Positions 29,484 through 38,427 of a stretch of DNA of 64,000 nucleotides are shown here, piece after piece. A program made the position numbers and the translations under genes. Where the stretch lies: NCBI GenBank assembly GCA_002375465.1, contig DFLT01000008.1, positions 101,687 to 165,686 on the forward strand, written 5' to 3'. A model generated the notes under the pieces. The model had not been told where the DNA came from. It ran no database searches and saw only the letters and a list, made by a program, of their open reading frames with translations. Positions within the stretch are counted from its first letter, which is position 1. The number at the start of each line of letters is the position of its first letter. Origin of the DNA: Alphaproteobacteria bacterium UBA3612 (GTDB lineage: Bacteria > Pseudomonadota > Alphaproteobacteria > Sphingomonadales > Sphingomonadaceae).

Positions 29484-29717
29484 ATGCAGGAATTCTTCGT
29501 TGCTATGGCAATCATGGGATGTGGCGATGCGGGCAGTGCATGCACTACCTTGAAAATCGTTGATGCCGACTTCAACAGTGTCGAAGCTTGTCATGAAGCG
29601 GCGCCCGGCGTTCTGCGTAATCTCATCGACCTCGATTACCCCACGATCAGCATCGACTGCGACGGTCGCCAGAAATTGGCCGCGCGCGCCGAAAAGGAAA
29701 AAGAGCGCGTCGGGTAA
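29484..29717 (+). CDS. Small conserved hypothetical protein with cysteines
   Basis: A 77-residue protein with four cysteines (in MGCGD, SACTT, EACHEA and SIDCDG) that could form two disulfides or bind metal. The start QEFFVAMAIMGCGD and the LDYPTISIDC stretch resemble short uncharacterised proteins I recall from sphingomonads. A clear AAGGTGG sits about 10 bases before the ATG. There is no obvious signal peptide, although the N-terminus is hydrophobic. Function unknown. Confidence 0.65.
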   Translation: MQEFFVAMAIMGCGDAGSACTTLKIVDADFNSVEACHEAAPGVLRNLIDLDYPTISIDCDGRQKLAARAEKEKERVG

Positions 29718-29794
29718 CCTGTGTGGCCTGAGCCCGGGTGGCTTGGGACAAATTCCTGCGTGAATCGCGCCCCGTTTCGTGTATCGCGATCGAC

Positions 29795-30745
29795 ATGATC
29801 CGCATTCTTCTTTTTCTCGCCCTGTTGTCGCAGCCTGCGTTCGCAAAAGAGCTTCCGCTCTCCGACGGCCCAGTCGAGGTGGCTGTGCGGAACCTTGCCC
29901 CGGGTGATTTCCTGTGGAGTGAGAAGGTGTCGCCGGAGGGGCCGGTAACCGCCCTCATCAGCCTGCCATTGCAGCGGGTCTACGTGTACCGAAACGGTGT
30001 CATCATAGGCATTTCAAGCGTTTCCACCGGAAAACCGGGACATGAAACCCCCACAGGCGTCTTCACAATCTTGCAAAAGGCCCGGGATCACAAATCCAAC
30101 CTGTATAATGACGCACCCATGCCATTCATGCAGCGGCTGACCTGGGATGGCATTGCCCTGCATGCAGGTAATTTGCCGGGCCATCCGGCCTCTCATGGGT
30201 GTATCCGCCTGCCAGATGCGTTTGCCGAAAAGCTGTTCGCCGTCACCAGCCTCGGCATAACCGTTATCGTTGCGGACAGTGCCGATGTTCCGCGCCTCGC
30301 CGCGAGCAAGGGCGAAGGGTCGGCAATGTCCGGCGAAACGGACATTGCCGGGGATGCCCTTTGGAGACCTTGGCTACAGGAAAAGGGGCCGATTTCGATC
30401 TTGGTCAGCGCCGCCGATCATCAGCTTCGCGTGGTGAGAAATGCCGTAGAGATCGCCCGCGCGCCGGTGCGTCTGGAGCGGGCGGTTGAACTGACTGAAG
30501 TTTATAGCCTGCAGCGGGCCAATGCGGACCGGGACGAATTCCAATGGGTGAGGGTCCCAATCGCGGCGGAGGATTCAGGTGGGCAGGTGGCTCCGGAAGA
30601 GCGCGCTAAATTGGTGCTGAACGAGGATTTTCGGCAGAAACTGGCGAGCATCCTGACCCCCGGAACGACGGTCGTGGTGACGCCGGACAGCCTGTCATCC
30701 GCCTCATATGACAAGACCATTCAGGTGCTTGCGCCGGAAGATTGA
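29795..30745 (+). CDS. L,D-transpeptidase (YkuD) with degenerate second half
   Basis: A 316-residue exported protein. A signal peptide (residues 1-16, ending AFA) precedes a YkuD domain (about 50-165) with the catalytic HxnSHGCIRLP: His123, His134 and Cys136. Such enzymes make 3-3 peptidoglycan cross-links or attach proteins to the wall. The C-terminal part (about 205-305) repeats the domain's opening (SILVSAADHQLRVVRN against ALISLPLQRVYVYRN) and ending (GTTVVVTPDS against GITVIVADS). It lacks the His/Cys motif, suggesting an inactivated duplicate. Start ATG 29795 begins the signal peptide; the frame is open to 29738. Confidence 0.88.
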   Translation: MIRILLFLALLSQPAFAKELPLSDGPVEVAVRNLAPGDFLWSEKVSPEGPVTALISLPLQRVYVYRNGVIIGISSVSTGKPGHETPTGVFTILQKARDHKSNLYNDAPMPFMQRLTWDGIALHAGNLPGHPASHGCIRLPDAFAEKLFAVTSLGITVIVADSADVPRLAASKGEGSAMSGETDIAGDALWRPWLQEKGPISILVSAADHQLRVVRNAVEIARAPVRLERAVELTEVYSLQRANADRDEFQWVRVPIAAEDSGGQVAPEERAKLVLNEDFRQKLASILTPGTTVVVTPDSLSSASYDKTIQVLAPED

Positions 30746-30753
30746 GTCGCGCC

Positions 30754-31686
30754 TCAGTCGAACAGGCTGGAAACGGAGCTTTCGTCCGCGATACGCCGGA
30801 TCGCCTCCCCCAGAAGCGGGGCGATGGTCAGCTTGCGCAGGCCATGATCCTCCGCATTGTCGGGCAAGGTGATCGAATCGGTGATCACCAGTTCTTCCAG
30901 CACCGAATTTTCAACGCGAGCGACGGCACCGCCCGAAAGCACGCCATGGGTGCAATAAGCGAGCGCCTTTGACGCGCCAGCCTCCGTCAGGGCGGCGGCG
31001 GCATTGCACAAAGTACCCGCTGAATCGACGATATCGTCGATCAGAATGCAGAATCGACCATCGACATCGCCGATGATGTTCATCACTTCGGATTCGCCTG
31101 CACGTTCGCGACGCTTGTCAACGATGGCGAGCGGTGCGTTGTCGAGGCGCTTTGCCAGCGCGCGTGCACGCACCACACCGCCGACATCGGGGCTGACGAT
31201 GGTCAGATTGCCAATGTCGAAGCGGGCCTTGATATCTTCGGCCATTACCGGTGCGGCATAAAGATTGTCGGTGGGAATATTGAAGAAGCCCTGGATCTGC
31301 CCCGCGTGCAGATCGACCGACAGCACGCGATGTGCACCCGCCGTAGTGATCAGGTCGGCGACCAGCTTGGCCGATATGGGTGTACGCGGGCCCGGCTTCC
31401 GGTCTTGCCGCGCATAGCCGTAATAGGGGACCACTGCCGTAATCCGCTTGGCCGACGCACGCTTCAGTGCGTCGATCATGATCAGCAGTTCCATCAGATT
31501 GTCATTTGCGGGCGCCGGAGTCGACTGCACGACGAACACGTCCTCGCCACGGACGTTTTCGTGAATTTCCACAAATACTTCCTCGTCGGCGAACCGGCGA
31601 ACGCTGGCGTCGGTCAGCGATACTTCGAGGTAGGAGCAGATATCCTTGGCCAACGGCAGATTGGCGTTGCCGGTCATGATCTTCAT
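30754..31686 (-). CDS. prs: Ribose-phosphate pyrophosphokinase
   Basis: A 310-residue enzyme making PRPP from ribose-5-phosphate and ATP. Hallmarks are the N-terminal TGNANLPLA start, the flexible-loop YARQDRK, the regulatory PRTPISAK stretch and the PRPP signature ILIDDIVDSAGT. PRPP feeds apt, pyrF-linked pyrimidine synthesis and the trp genes in this window, though no operon connects them. It converges on the L,D-transpeptidase gene with eight bases between the coding ends. Confidence 0.97.
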   Translation of the reverse strand: MKIMTGNANLPLAKDICSYLEVSLTDASVRRFADEEVFVEIHENVRGEDVFVVQSTPAPANDNLMELLIMIDALKRASAKRITAVVPYYGYARQDRKPGPRTPISAKLVADLITTAGAHRVLSVDLHAGQIQGFFNIPTDNLYAAPVMAEDIKARFDIGNLTIVSPDVGGVVRARALAKRLDNAPLAIVDKRRERAGESEVMNIIGDVDGRFCILIDDIVDSAGTLCNAAAALTEAGASKALAYCTHGVLSGGAVARVENSVLEELVITDSITLPDNAEDHGLRKLTIAPLLGEAIRRIADESSVSSLFD

Positions 31687-31789
31687 CGGCGTGGCGGTTC
31701 CCTGTTCTTGGGGGCGGCGATTCGGCCCCGTCCGTCGTCCGACCGCCTAACCCCCCGCGGCAGTCCCGGCAACGGAGGAGGTGACGAAT

Positions 31790-32560
31790 TTATGTCAGGG
31801 GCAGGCCAATCACGCTTATCTGCCGACCATAATCCGGCTCTGCCCGGTGCGTCGAGCGGCGGTAGGAATAATAGCGGCTTTCCTGTGCATAGGTATCCTC
31901 GCCCAGCAGGATCACGCGCGTCAGTCCCGCCGCGGCCAGACGAGCGCCATTGAATGCCTCAAGGTCGAATTGGTGGTGTCCGGGGCGCCCGGCGGTGAAG
32001 AAACGCTCATGCGCAGGATCGTCGGCAAGGAAGCGCTGCAGGAAACCCTCGTCCACCTCATAGCTGGCGCGGGCGATGCAGGGGCCGACGGCGGCAATGA
32101 TGCGATCGCGTTCGGCGCCGAGCGCCTCCATTGCTGCGACCGTCGTGCCGGCAATATTCGCCAGCGCGCCCTTCCACCCCGCATGGGCGGCACCGACAAC
32201 GCCCGCCTGCACATCGGAAAAGAGAATGGGTGTGCAGTCGGCGTTCAATATCCCAAGCAAAAGGCCCGGCCTGCCCGTGACCATGGCATCAGCCTTCGGT
32301 CTGGGAGAATCGCAGATCGGCTCCGTCAATGTGACGACGTGGGTGCCGTGAACCTGGTTGAGACTGGACAGAGAGGCGCCGGGAACCAGCGTATCGGCCA
32401 CGCGACGACGATTCTCTGCGATTGCCTGCTCGGGGTCGTCGGCGCCAAAGCCGCATTGCAGACTGGCCATGACCCCGGTCGATACGCCGCCCTCACGGCC
32501 GAAAAAGCCGTTCGGAACGCCAAGGGCTTCAACGCTGATATGCGGAACCGTCTCGGTCAT
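31790..32560 (-). CDS. pgeF: Peptidoglycan editing factor PgeF (multicopper polyphenol oxidase-like)
   Basis: A 256-residue YlmD/YfiH-family protein. Conserved metal-binding residues are in VGAAHAGWKGALAN, DCTPILF and GPCIARASYEVD. In E. coli the homologue removes UDP-MurNAc-L-Ser errors, and other members were described as laccases or purine nucleosidases. The start overlaps the aroB stop by 4 bases (ATGA), so aroK-aroB-pgeF is one translationally coupled run. Its more usual neighbour, an lgt-type gene, is absent. Confidence 0.9.
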   Translation of the reverse strand: MTETVPHISVEALGVPNGFFGREGGVSTGVMASLQCGFGADDPEQAIAENRRRVADTLVPGASLSSLNQVHGTHVVTLTEPICDSPRPKADAMVTGRPGLLLGILNADCTPILFSDVQAGVVGAAHAGWKGALANIAGTTVAAMEALGAERDRIIAAVGPCIARASYEVDEGFLQRFLADDPAHERFFTAGRPGHHQFDLEAFNGARLAAAGLTRVILLGEDTYAQESRYYSYRRSTHRAEPDYGRQISVIGLPLT

Positions 32561-33648
32561 CCGGCAATCTCCTCCGACAGAAAAGATCTGACATCCTCAA
32601 GGTCGACATCATGTGCGACGAACGCACGTCCAATGCCCCGCGCCAGGATCAGCGCCACTTTTCCGGAAACGGCCTTTTTATCCTGCCGCATGTGCGCGAT
32701 CAGGCGGTCCGGATCGGCAGCGAAGTCGGGGATTCGCGTGGAAAGGCCATGTACCTGCAGATGCCTCTCGACTTTTCCGGCGTCCTCGGCGGGGCATAGT
32801 CCGCGACGGGCGGAATAGCGAAATGCCAGCGCCATGCCGCTTGCCACCGCTTCGCCGTGCAGCAGACGATCGGAATAGGCGCCCTCAGCTTCCAATGCGT
32901 GGCCGAATGTGTGGCCCAAATTTAAAAGCGCGCGCATGTCCGCCGTTTCCCTCTCATCGGCCGCAACGACCGCAGCCTTTGCGCGGCAGGAGGCCGCGAT
33001 GGCGTGGGTTTGTTCGTCCGTTTCTCCGGCCAGCAATGCCGCCGCATGCGCGTCGCACCATTCGAAGAAATCGGCATCGCCGATCAGCCCGTATTTTACC
33101 ACTTCTGCATAGCCGGCTCGCAGGTGCCGAGACGGCAGTGTCGCAAGAAAATCCGGATCGATCAGAACCAGGCTGGGCTGGTGGAACGCGCCAACGAGAT
33201 TCTTGCCCGCTGCGGAGTTGATCGCGGTTTTCCCCCCGACCGACGAATCCACCTGGGCCAGCAGTGTCGTCGGCACCTGCACGAAGCGGCAGCCGCGCCT
33301 GAGGATTGCCGCCGCAAAGCCGGTCAGGTCGCCGATAACGCCGCCGCCAAAGGCGATGATGTTATCGCCGCGTTCGACGCCGAAAGAGAGCAGGCGTTCC
33401 ACCAGCGTCTCTAGCTGCGTCCAGTTTTTCGTCGCCTCGCCGGGTGGCAGAATGATCGTTTCAACCGCACGGTTCAGGCCATTGCGCAGCTTTTCCAGAT
33501 GCAGGTCGGCCACGGTCTCGTCCGTGACGATGACTTGTGGCCGGTCGCCGCCAGGCCCCTGGATATGCATGCCGGCGTGCGCACTGATGCCGCTTTCGAT
33601 GAATATGGGATAGCTGCGCCCCGCCAGCGCTACGTCGATGCGAGTCAA
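32557..33648 (-). CDS. aroB: 3-dehydroquinate synthase
   Basis: A 363-residue NAD- and metal-dependent enzyme converting DAHP to 3-dehydroquinate. The Gly-rich NAD site GGGVIGDLTGFAAAILRRG, the TTLLAQVDSSVGGKTAIN block and the metal histidine in LNLGHTFGHALE are all present. Translation starts at TTG 33648, overlapping the aroK stop as TTGA. AGAGGG lies about 10-12 bases upstream of that TTG. It is paired with aroK as in many proteobacteria. Confidence 0.96.
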   Translation of the reverse strand: MTRIDVALAGRSYPIFIESGISAHAGMHIQGPGGDRPQVIVTDETVADLHLEKLRNGLNRAVETIILPPGEATKNWTQLETLVERLLSFGVERGDNIIAFGGGVIGDLTGFAAAILRRGCRFVQVPTTLLAQVDSSVGGKTAINSAAGKNLVGAFHQPSLVLIDPDFLATLPSRHLRAGYAEVVKYGLIGDADFFEWCDAHAAALLAGETDEQTHAIAASCRAKAAVVAADERETADMRALLNLGHTFGHALEAEGAYSDRLLHGEAVASGMALAFRYSARRGLCPAEDAGKVERHLQVHGLSTRIPDFAADPDRLIAHMRQDKKAVSGKVALILARGIGRAFVAHDVDLEDVRSFLSEEIAG

Positions 33649-34184
33649 AGGATACCGCCCTCTTTCAATGCCTTGATTATCGTGTCGACTGTTCGCGCAT
33701 GCGGCGCGGGAGAGCTGGAAATATGCAGGTGCGCCTCCGCGTAGATTGGATTGCGCACCTCTGCCAGCTCTCTCAGCACGATCGCCGGATCCTTGCCGGC
33801 CAGTAGCGGCCGCGTATTTCGGCGGGAGACGCGGTCGGCCAATATTTCAATATCAGCGTCCAGCCAGATGGCGACGGCCTGATCCAGAATGGTCGCCCTT
33901 GTATGGGGATCGATAAAGGCGCCGCCGCCCGTGGCGATGACGCCGCGTCCCTCCTCTATCAGGCGCGACAGTACGCGCCGCTCACCATCACGGAACTGCG
34001 CTTCGCCGTAACGTTCGAAGATTTCGGCGATGGAGAGCCCGGCTGCGGCTTCGATCTCGTCATCCGCGTCGACGAAGTCCAGGCGCAGCCGCGCCGCCAG
34101 CCGCCGGCCGACGGTGGATTTGCCCGCGCCCATCAGCCCTACGAGCACAAGGGGGCCTGCCGTCGTTTTCGGTTCACTCTGCAT
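33645..34184 (-). CDS. aroK: Shikimate kinase
   Basis: A 179-residue P-loop kinase phosphorylating shikimate. Walker A is GLMGAGKST (16-24), the shikimate-binding DADDEIE and RDGE segments follow, and ATGGGAFID supplies the second substrate loop. The lid holds RNTRPLLAGKDP. Start ATG 34184 is chosen; the frame is open to 34415 but that extension runs over the divergent small membrane gene. It is coupled to aroB through a 4-base overlap. Confidence 0.96.
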   Translation of the reverse strand: MQSEPKTTAGPLVLVGLMGAGKSTVGRRLAARLRLDFVDADDEIEAAAGLSIAEIFERYGEAQFRDGERRVLSRLIEEGRGVIATGGGAFIDPHTRATILDQAVAIWLDADIEILADRVSRRNTRPLLAGKDPAIVLRELAEVRNPIYAEAHLHISSSPAPHARTVDTIIKALKEGGIL

Positions 34185-34271
34185 CCTGCGCCGCGCTATA
34201 CACGTCCCACATGCCCCTTGCGAGGGGCGCAGCGTGAATTGCAAAGGTGGTGAGTTTTGGGCCGAATTTTG

Positions 34272-34397
34272 ATGTGGTTGATTGTCCTGATCCTGGTCGT
34301 GCTGATCGGCCTGTCGGTCTGGTTCGGTTTCCAGGACGTGCCCGTAGAGCAATCCACGATGGAGCAGGAAGTGAGCGCCGATGCGCTCGGCCTTTAA
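34272..34397 (+). CDS. 41-residue single-helix membrane peptide
   Basis: A short gene with an ATG 34272 start. The product begins with a hydrophobic helix of about 18 residues (WLIVLILVVLIGLSVWFGF), followed by an acidic tail ending in SADALGL. GGTGGTGAG lies about 20 bases upstream but no close Shine-Dalgarno is visible. The end overlaps the next gene's start by 17 bases, so expression of the two is likely linked. Function unknown; single-pass inner-membrane peptide by prediction. Confidence 0.55.
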   Translation: MWLIVLILVVLIGLSVWFGFQDVPVEQSTMEQEVSADALGL

Positions 34398-36225
34398 AGC
34401 CGGCCTGTTCGGCACGGCAGTTTTCGCGCTTGCCGTACCCGCCCTGACGCAAAACGCGCCGAAAAGCCTGTTGCCGGACCTGTTCGAGGAAACGCCGGCG
34501 CCCGCACCATCGGAGCCGGACCCGCGGGATCGTTCACCGACGCCCTCTCCCTCGTCAACGCCCTCGTCAACGCCCGGGGCGCCCGGTTCTGCCGAAACGC
34601 CAGAAGCGACGCTGGATCAAGTGGGGGAGGAGTTCGGCGCTGCCGACCAGCCCATGGACGCACTGGCTCCGCCATCGGCGCCCGATCCAATGGCGACAAG
34701 GAGGGCAACCGCCAATATCGGCAATGTCGGTCCGCTGACCCCTGCGCGAGGCGGTTATGGTACGCGTACCTTTGCGGGCTCCGAAGGCAGGTTCATGTCG
34801 ATTCTGCTGAATCGGCTCGATGCACCGGTTGCCAGCCGCTGGGCACATATCGTGCTGCGACGCGCGCTGTTGTCGCGCGCACCGACGCCAAACGGCATCA
34901 ATGCTGCCGACTGGGTGGCGGCACGCGCGCTGATGCTGTTGAAGATGGGAGAGGTCGATGGCGCAAAGCTGCTGATCGACCGTTTGCCGATCGATCGCTT
35001 CACACCGCGCCTCTATCAGGTCGCCAGCCAGGTTCACATGGCCGCGGGCGATGTGCCGGCGCTATGCCCGCTGGCGCCGACGGCGCGCACGATTTCAGAG
35101 GACGATTTCTGGGTGCTGGCGCAGGCCGTCTGTGCCGGCTTCGAGGGCGACGAGGGCACGTCGTCGGCCCTGTTCAACAGTCTGCGCCGATCAGGCAACG
35201 CGGATGATTTCAACATTTTGTTGGCGGAGCACGTCACCAGCGTCGCAAGCGGCATTGGCCGCGCGGCGAACATTAACTGGGCGGAGGCCGATTCCCTAAC
35301 TGCCTATAGATTCGGCATGGCAGCGGCTGGCGAACTCGAGATTTCCGACGATCTGTGGGACGATGCGCCTGTGGGCGTCAAGGGATGGGCGTTTCGCAAT
35401 GGTCAGGTCGCGCTGGAGCGCAGGGCGCAGGTTGCACCGCGTGCGGCGGTCGCCGGGATCGTTTCCGCACAGGAATTGGCCGCCGTGTCAGCAGCCGTCT
35501 CTGCGCGCTCCGACCAGGACGAGGTTCCGGAAAGCGCACGGCAGATGCGCGCCGCCTATGCTGGCCGCACGTCCAGCGAACGGATCTCCGCCATGCGGGA
35601 ATTGTGGGCGGACCGAGAGACGTCGACGGACACATTCGGCGCACTGATCGCAACGGCACCGGCGGCTGCGTTGATCGAGCCATCTGCCGATTCAATCGAA
35701 GCGGCGCCCGACCTGATTCGGTCCATGCTTTCCGCAGGTCGTTTCAATCAGGCGCTGGCCTGGTGGCCGGTATTGGCAAATGCGGAAGAGCCGCTTCAGT
35801 TCGAGGGGTGGGCGTTGCTGTTGCTGGCCGATCGGGGCGGTGTCGTGCCGCTGAATCCCGGGTTGATGCGGTCCGCCTATCGCGTGTTTGCAGAGGAAGA
35901 GGGCGCCGACGCGGCGCGTCGCAGAATCCGCAGCCTGCTGTCGTCTCTTGCCGGCCTCGGTCGTATTTCGGGGCGAGGCTGGGGGAGCCTGTACGAGGAT
36001 TTCGGCGTTACCGCGCGGGAGGATATCCATACGGAGGCGCTGGAGCGCGCGGCGCGCAGCGGGCGCCGCGGCGAGGTGGCGATCCTGTCCGGGATCGGCC
36101 TGCAAACCGGGTGGAGCGGGGTGCGTCCACAGGACGTGCGCCCGATCCTGTCCGCATGGAGCAGAGTAGGCCTGGGCGACGAGGCCCGCATGCTGGCCGC
36201 CGAAGCCTATATGCGGGGCGCGTGA
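34381..36225 (+). CDS. Exported helical (TPR-like) protein, unknown function
   Basis: A 614-residue protein with a signal peptide (residues 1-23, FALAVPALTQ), then a Pro/Ser/Thr-rich linker (about 30-75, including direct repeats SSTPSSTP), then roughly 480 residues of alternating Ala- and Leu-rich amphipathic helices (for example DWVAARALMLLKMGEVDGAKLL) typical of an alpha-solenoid or TPR-like fold. It is probably periplasmic. No family recognised. The stop overlaps the GTG start of the Xer recombinase gene, and the start overlaps the small membrane peptide gene. Confidence 0.75.
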   Translation: MRSAFKAGLFGTAVFALAVPALTQNAPKSLLPDLFEETPAPAPSEPDPRDRSPTPSPSSTPSSTPGAPGSAETPEATLDQVGEEFGAADQPMDALAPPSAPDPMATRRATANIGNVGPLTPARGGYGTRTFAGSEGRFMSILLNRLDAPVASRWAHIVLRRALLSRAPTPNGINAADWVAARALMLLKMGEVDGAKLLIDRLPIDRFTPRLYQVASQVHMAAGDVPALCPLAPTARTISEDDFWVLAQAVCAGFEGDEGTSSALFNSLRRSGNADDFNILLAEHVTSVASGIGRAANINWAEADSLTAYRFGMAAAGELEISDDLWDDAPVGVKGWAFRNGQVALERRAQVAPRAAVAGIVSAQELAAVSAAVSARSDQDEVPESARQMRAAYAGRTSSERISAMRELWADRETSTDTFGALIATAPAAALIEPSADSIEAAPDLIRSMLSAGRFNQALAWWPVLANAEEPLQFEGWALLLLADRGGVVPLNPGLMRSAYRVFAEEEGADAARRRIRSLLSSLAGLGRISGRGWGSLYEDFGVTAREDIHTEALERAARSGRRGEVAILSGIGLQTGWSGVRPQDVRPILSAWSRVGLGDEARMLAAEAYMRGA

Positions 36226-37109
36226 CGGCAGAACTGGCAGACGGCGAAGCAATCGCGCTGTTTCTGGACATGATGCGCGCCGAACGCGGCGCGACGGCAA
36301 ATACAATCATTGCCTATGAGCGTGATTTGAAACAGGCCAGCGAGGCGCTTGGTGGCACGCTGACCACGGCGGAACCGGCGGCGCTGGAGGCCCTGCCGAA
36401 CCGTTGGTCCGACGCCGCGCCGGCCACGCTGGCGAGGAAGCTGTCCGCAATCCGGCGCTTCTTCACCTTCCTGCAGTCGGACGGGCATCGTGCCGACAAT
36501 CCGGCAGAGGACATGCCCAGTCCCGCACCACGTCGATCCCTGCCCAAGGTTCTGTCGCGTCAGGATATCGAGGCCCTGTTCCAGACTGCCGAAAGACAGG
36601 TTGCCGAGGGGCGCACCCACGCATTGCGCGACCGCGCGCTTCTTGAGCTGCTCTACGGATCGGGGCTGAGGGCGACCGAACTGGTGTCCTTGCCGCGCAG
36701 TGCCATTCGCCCGGATACGCCCTTTGCAATCCTGCGCGGCAAGGGCGACAAGGAGCGGCTGGTACCCTTGGGCGCTCGTGCCGCCATCGCGGCGCAGGAG
36801 CATAGGGAAACACTGCCGACAACGGGCATCTACCTGTTTCCGTCGCGAAAGGGGCACCTGAGCCGGGTGCGCCTGTTCCAAATCGTACGAGAGGTTGCCG
36901 CATCTGCTGGAATCGCGCCCGATCGCATCAGCCCGCATGTTCTGCGCCACGCCTTTGCCACGCACTTGCTGGAGGGCGGAGCGGACCTGCGCGCCTTGCA
37001 GACGATGCTGGGGCATTCGGATATTCAGACGACGCAGATCTATACCCACGTCCAGTCCGACGCGCTAGTCGCGCTGGTAAATGCGAAGCACCCGCTGGCG
37101 GACCGTTGA
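36222..37109 (+). CDS. xerD: Tyrosine recombinase XerD/XerC
   Basis: A 295-residue site-specific recombinase for chromosome dimer resolution. The catalytic residues are Arg150 (GSGLRATE), Lys174 region (GKGDKERL), His239 and Arg242 (HVLRH), His265 (GHSDIQTTQ) and nucleophile Tyr274 (IYTHV). A SAM-like N-terminal core-binding domain covers about 5-100. Start GTG 36222 overlaps the preceding stop (GTGA). The neighbour accA and the divergent aroK are common around alphaproteobacterial xerD, favouring XerD over XerC. Length and motifs are those of the housekeeping enzyme rather than a phage integrase. Confidence 0.92.
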   Translation: MTAELADGEAIALFLDMMRAERGATANTIIAYERDLKQASEALGGTLTTAEPAALEALPNRWSDAAPATLARKLSAIRRFFTFLQSDGHRADNPAEDMPSPAPRRSLPKVLSRQDIEALFQTAERQVAEGRTHALRDRALLELLYGSGLRATELVSLPRSAIRPDTPFAILRGKGDKERLVPLGARAAIAAQEHRETLPTTGIYLFPSRKGHLSRVRLFQIVREVAASAGIAPDRISPHVLRHAFATHLLEGGADLRALQTMLGHSDIQTTQIYTHVQSDALVALVNAKHPLADR

Positions 37110-37150
37110 TCGCCGTTTGCCCACGCGGCAAGCCTTGCTAAAGCGGCGGC

Positions 37151-38101
37151 ATGGTCACTTTTCTAGAATTCGAGAAACCCATTGCCGCCCTGCAGGAGCG
37201 CATCGTTGCGCTGGAAGGCAGTGCCGAGGGCAGCCCGGTCAATATTGCCAGCGAAACGAAGAAGCTGAGAAAGAAGGTCGATAGCGAACTCGCGCGGATC
37301 TATGCGAATCTGACGCCCTGGCAGAAGGCGCAGGTCGCACGACATCCGGAGCGACCGCATTTTTCCGACTTTACTGAGGCGCTGTTTACGGATTTCGAGC
37401 CGCTGGCAGGCGATCGCTATTTCGCGGAGGACGCCGCAATCGTCGGCGGCATGGCACGGTTCGAGGGGCGGCCGGTCATGATCATCGGTCATGAGAAAGG
37501 GCGCGATACCGCATCCCGGCTGAAGCATAATTTCGGCATGGGCAAGCCGGAGGGCTACCGCAAGTCGGTGCGCCTGATGGAGTTGGCCGACCGTTTCCAG
37601 ATACCGGTTCTGACCTTCGTTGACACGGCGGGAGCTTTTCCTGGCATCGAGGCGGAAGAGCGTGGTGCCGCAGAGGCGTTGGCGCGTGGGACAGCGGCGT
37701 GCCTGCGTCTGGGCGTACCCATGGTGGCGACGATCACGGGCGAGGGCGGTTCCGGCGGAGCGCTCGCCATGGCCGCGGGCAATCGTATCCTGATGCTCGA
37801 ACATGGTTTCTATGCGGTGATTTCGCCGGAGGGCTGTGCGTCGATCCTGTGGCGTTCCGCCGACAAGGCAGAGGATGCCGCCGCCGCCATGCGCATTTCC
37901 GCCCGCGAGTTGAAGCAACTGGGCCTGATCGACCGTATCGTGGAGGAGCCGCTGGGCGGCGCGCACCGCGATCGTCCAGCGGTCATGGCGTCGCTGGCGA
38001 AAGCGCTGTCCGAAGAACTGTCGTCATTGGACGGCCTGTCGCCGGAAGAGCTACGCAAGCAGCGCCGCGAGAAGTTCCTCGCCATGGAGCAGGCCGCCTA
38101 G
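37151..38101 (+). CDS. accA: Acetyl-CoA carboxylase carboxyltransferase subunit alpha
   Basis: A 316-residue subunit that, with AccD, transfers CO2 from carboxybiotin to acetyl-CoA. Typical stretches are LEFEKPIAALQ at the start, HRPHFSDF-like PERPHFSDF, RDTASRLKHNFGMGKPEGYRK and TITGEGGSGGALA. It lies 41 bases after xerD. AccD is encoded at 45097-45984, so two of the four acetyl-CoA carboxylase genes are in this window but in different operons. Confidence 0.97.
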   Translation: MVTFLEFEKPIAALQERIVALEGSAEGSPVNIASETKKLRKKVDSELARIYANLTPWQKAQVARHPERPHFSDFTEALFTDFEPLAGDRYFAEDAAIVGGMARFEGRPVMIIGHEKGRDTASRLKHNFGMGKPEGYRKSVRLMELADRFQIPVLTFVDTAGAFPGIEAEERGAAEALARGTAACLRLGVPMVATITGEGGSGGALAMAAGNRILMLEHGFYAVISPEGCASILWRSADKAEDAAAAMRISARELKQLGLIDRIVEEPLGGAHRDRPAVMASLAKALSEELSSLDGLSPEELRKQRREKFLAMEQAA

Positions 38102-38109
38102 GACAGCCG

Positions 38110-38141
38110 GGGCGGGCGCGTTATTTTTGCGCGACCCGCCC
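38110..38141. terminator. Hairpin between convergent accA and gapR
   Basis: An 11-base-pair GC stem (gggcgggcgcg with a single bulged A in the 3' arm) closes a T-rich loop. It sits between two convergent coding ends, so it could stop both transcripts. There is no clean T run after the stem. Confidence 0.5.
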
Positions 38142-38151
38142 GTATCCGCCG

Positions 38152-38397
38152 TTAACCCAGCAGGCCGACAGCCGCCTTGTACGTTTCCAGCAACGCTTCC
38201 TGTTCGTCGCGGTCGTCCTTGTCCATCTTCCGCAGGCGCACGATCATGCGCATGATCTTTGGGTCAAATCCTTCGGACTTTGCCTCGCCATAGACCAGTT
38301 TCACATCATCGGCGATCGCCTGCTTCTCCTCCTCCAGCCGTTCGATTCTTTCGATGAACAGGCGCAGCTGCTCGGCGGAGTGGGTGGCGTCGGCCAT
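38152..38397 (-). CDS. gapR: GapR family DNA-binding protein (DUF2312)
   Basis: An 81-residue protein, the usual family length, with the characteristic LRLFIERIERLEEEKQAI helix and the KSEGFDPKIMRMIVRLRKMD segment. GapR in Caulobacter binds overtwisted DNA ahead of replication and transcription forks. It is confined to alphaproteobacteria, which supports the taxonomic reading of the window. A monocistronic gene by layout. Confidence 0.95.
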   Translation of the reverse strand: MADATHSAEQLRLFIERIERLEEEKQAIADDVKLVYGEAKSEGFDPKIMRMIVRLRKMDKDDRDEQEALLETYKAAVGLLG

Positions 38398-38427
38398 GGT
38401 CGGGAATCCTATCGTTCAAAATGAATA

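Noticed and set aside
29361..29846. 161-residue open frame on the minus strand
   Set aside because: No family features, and it overlaps the better supported 77-residue gene.
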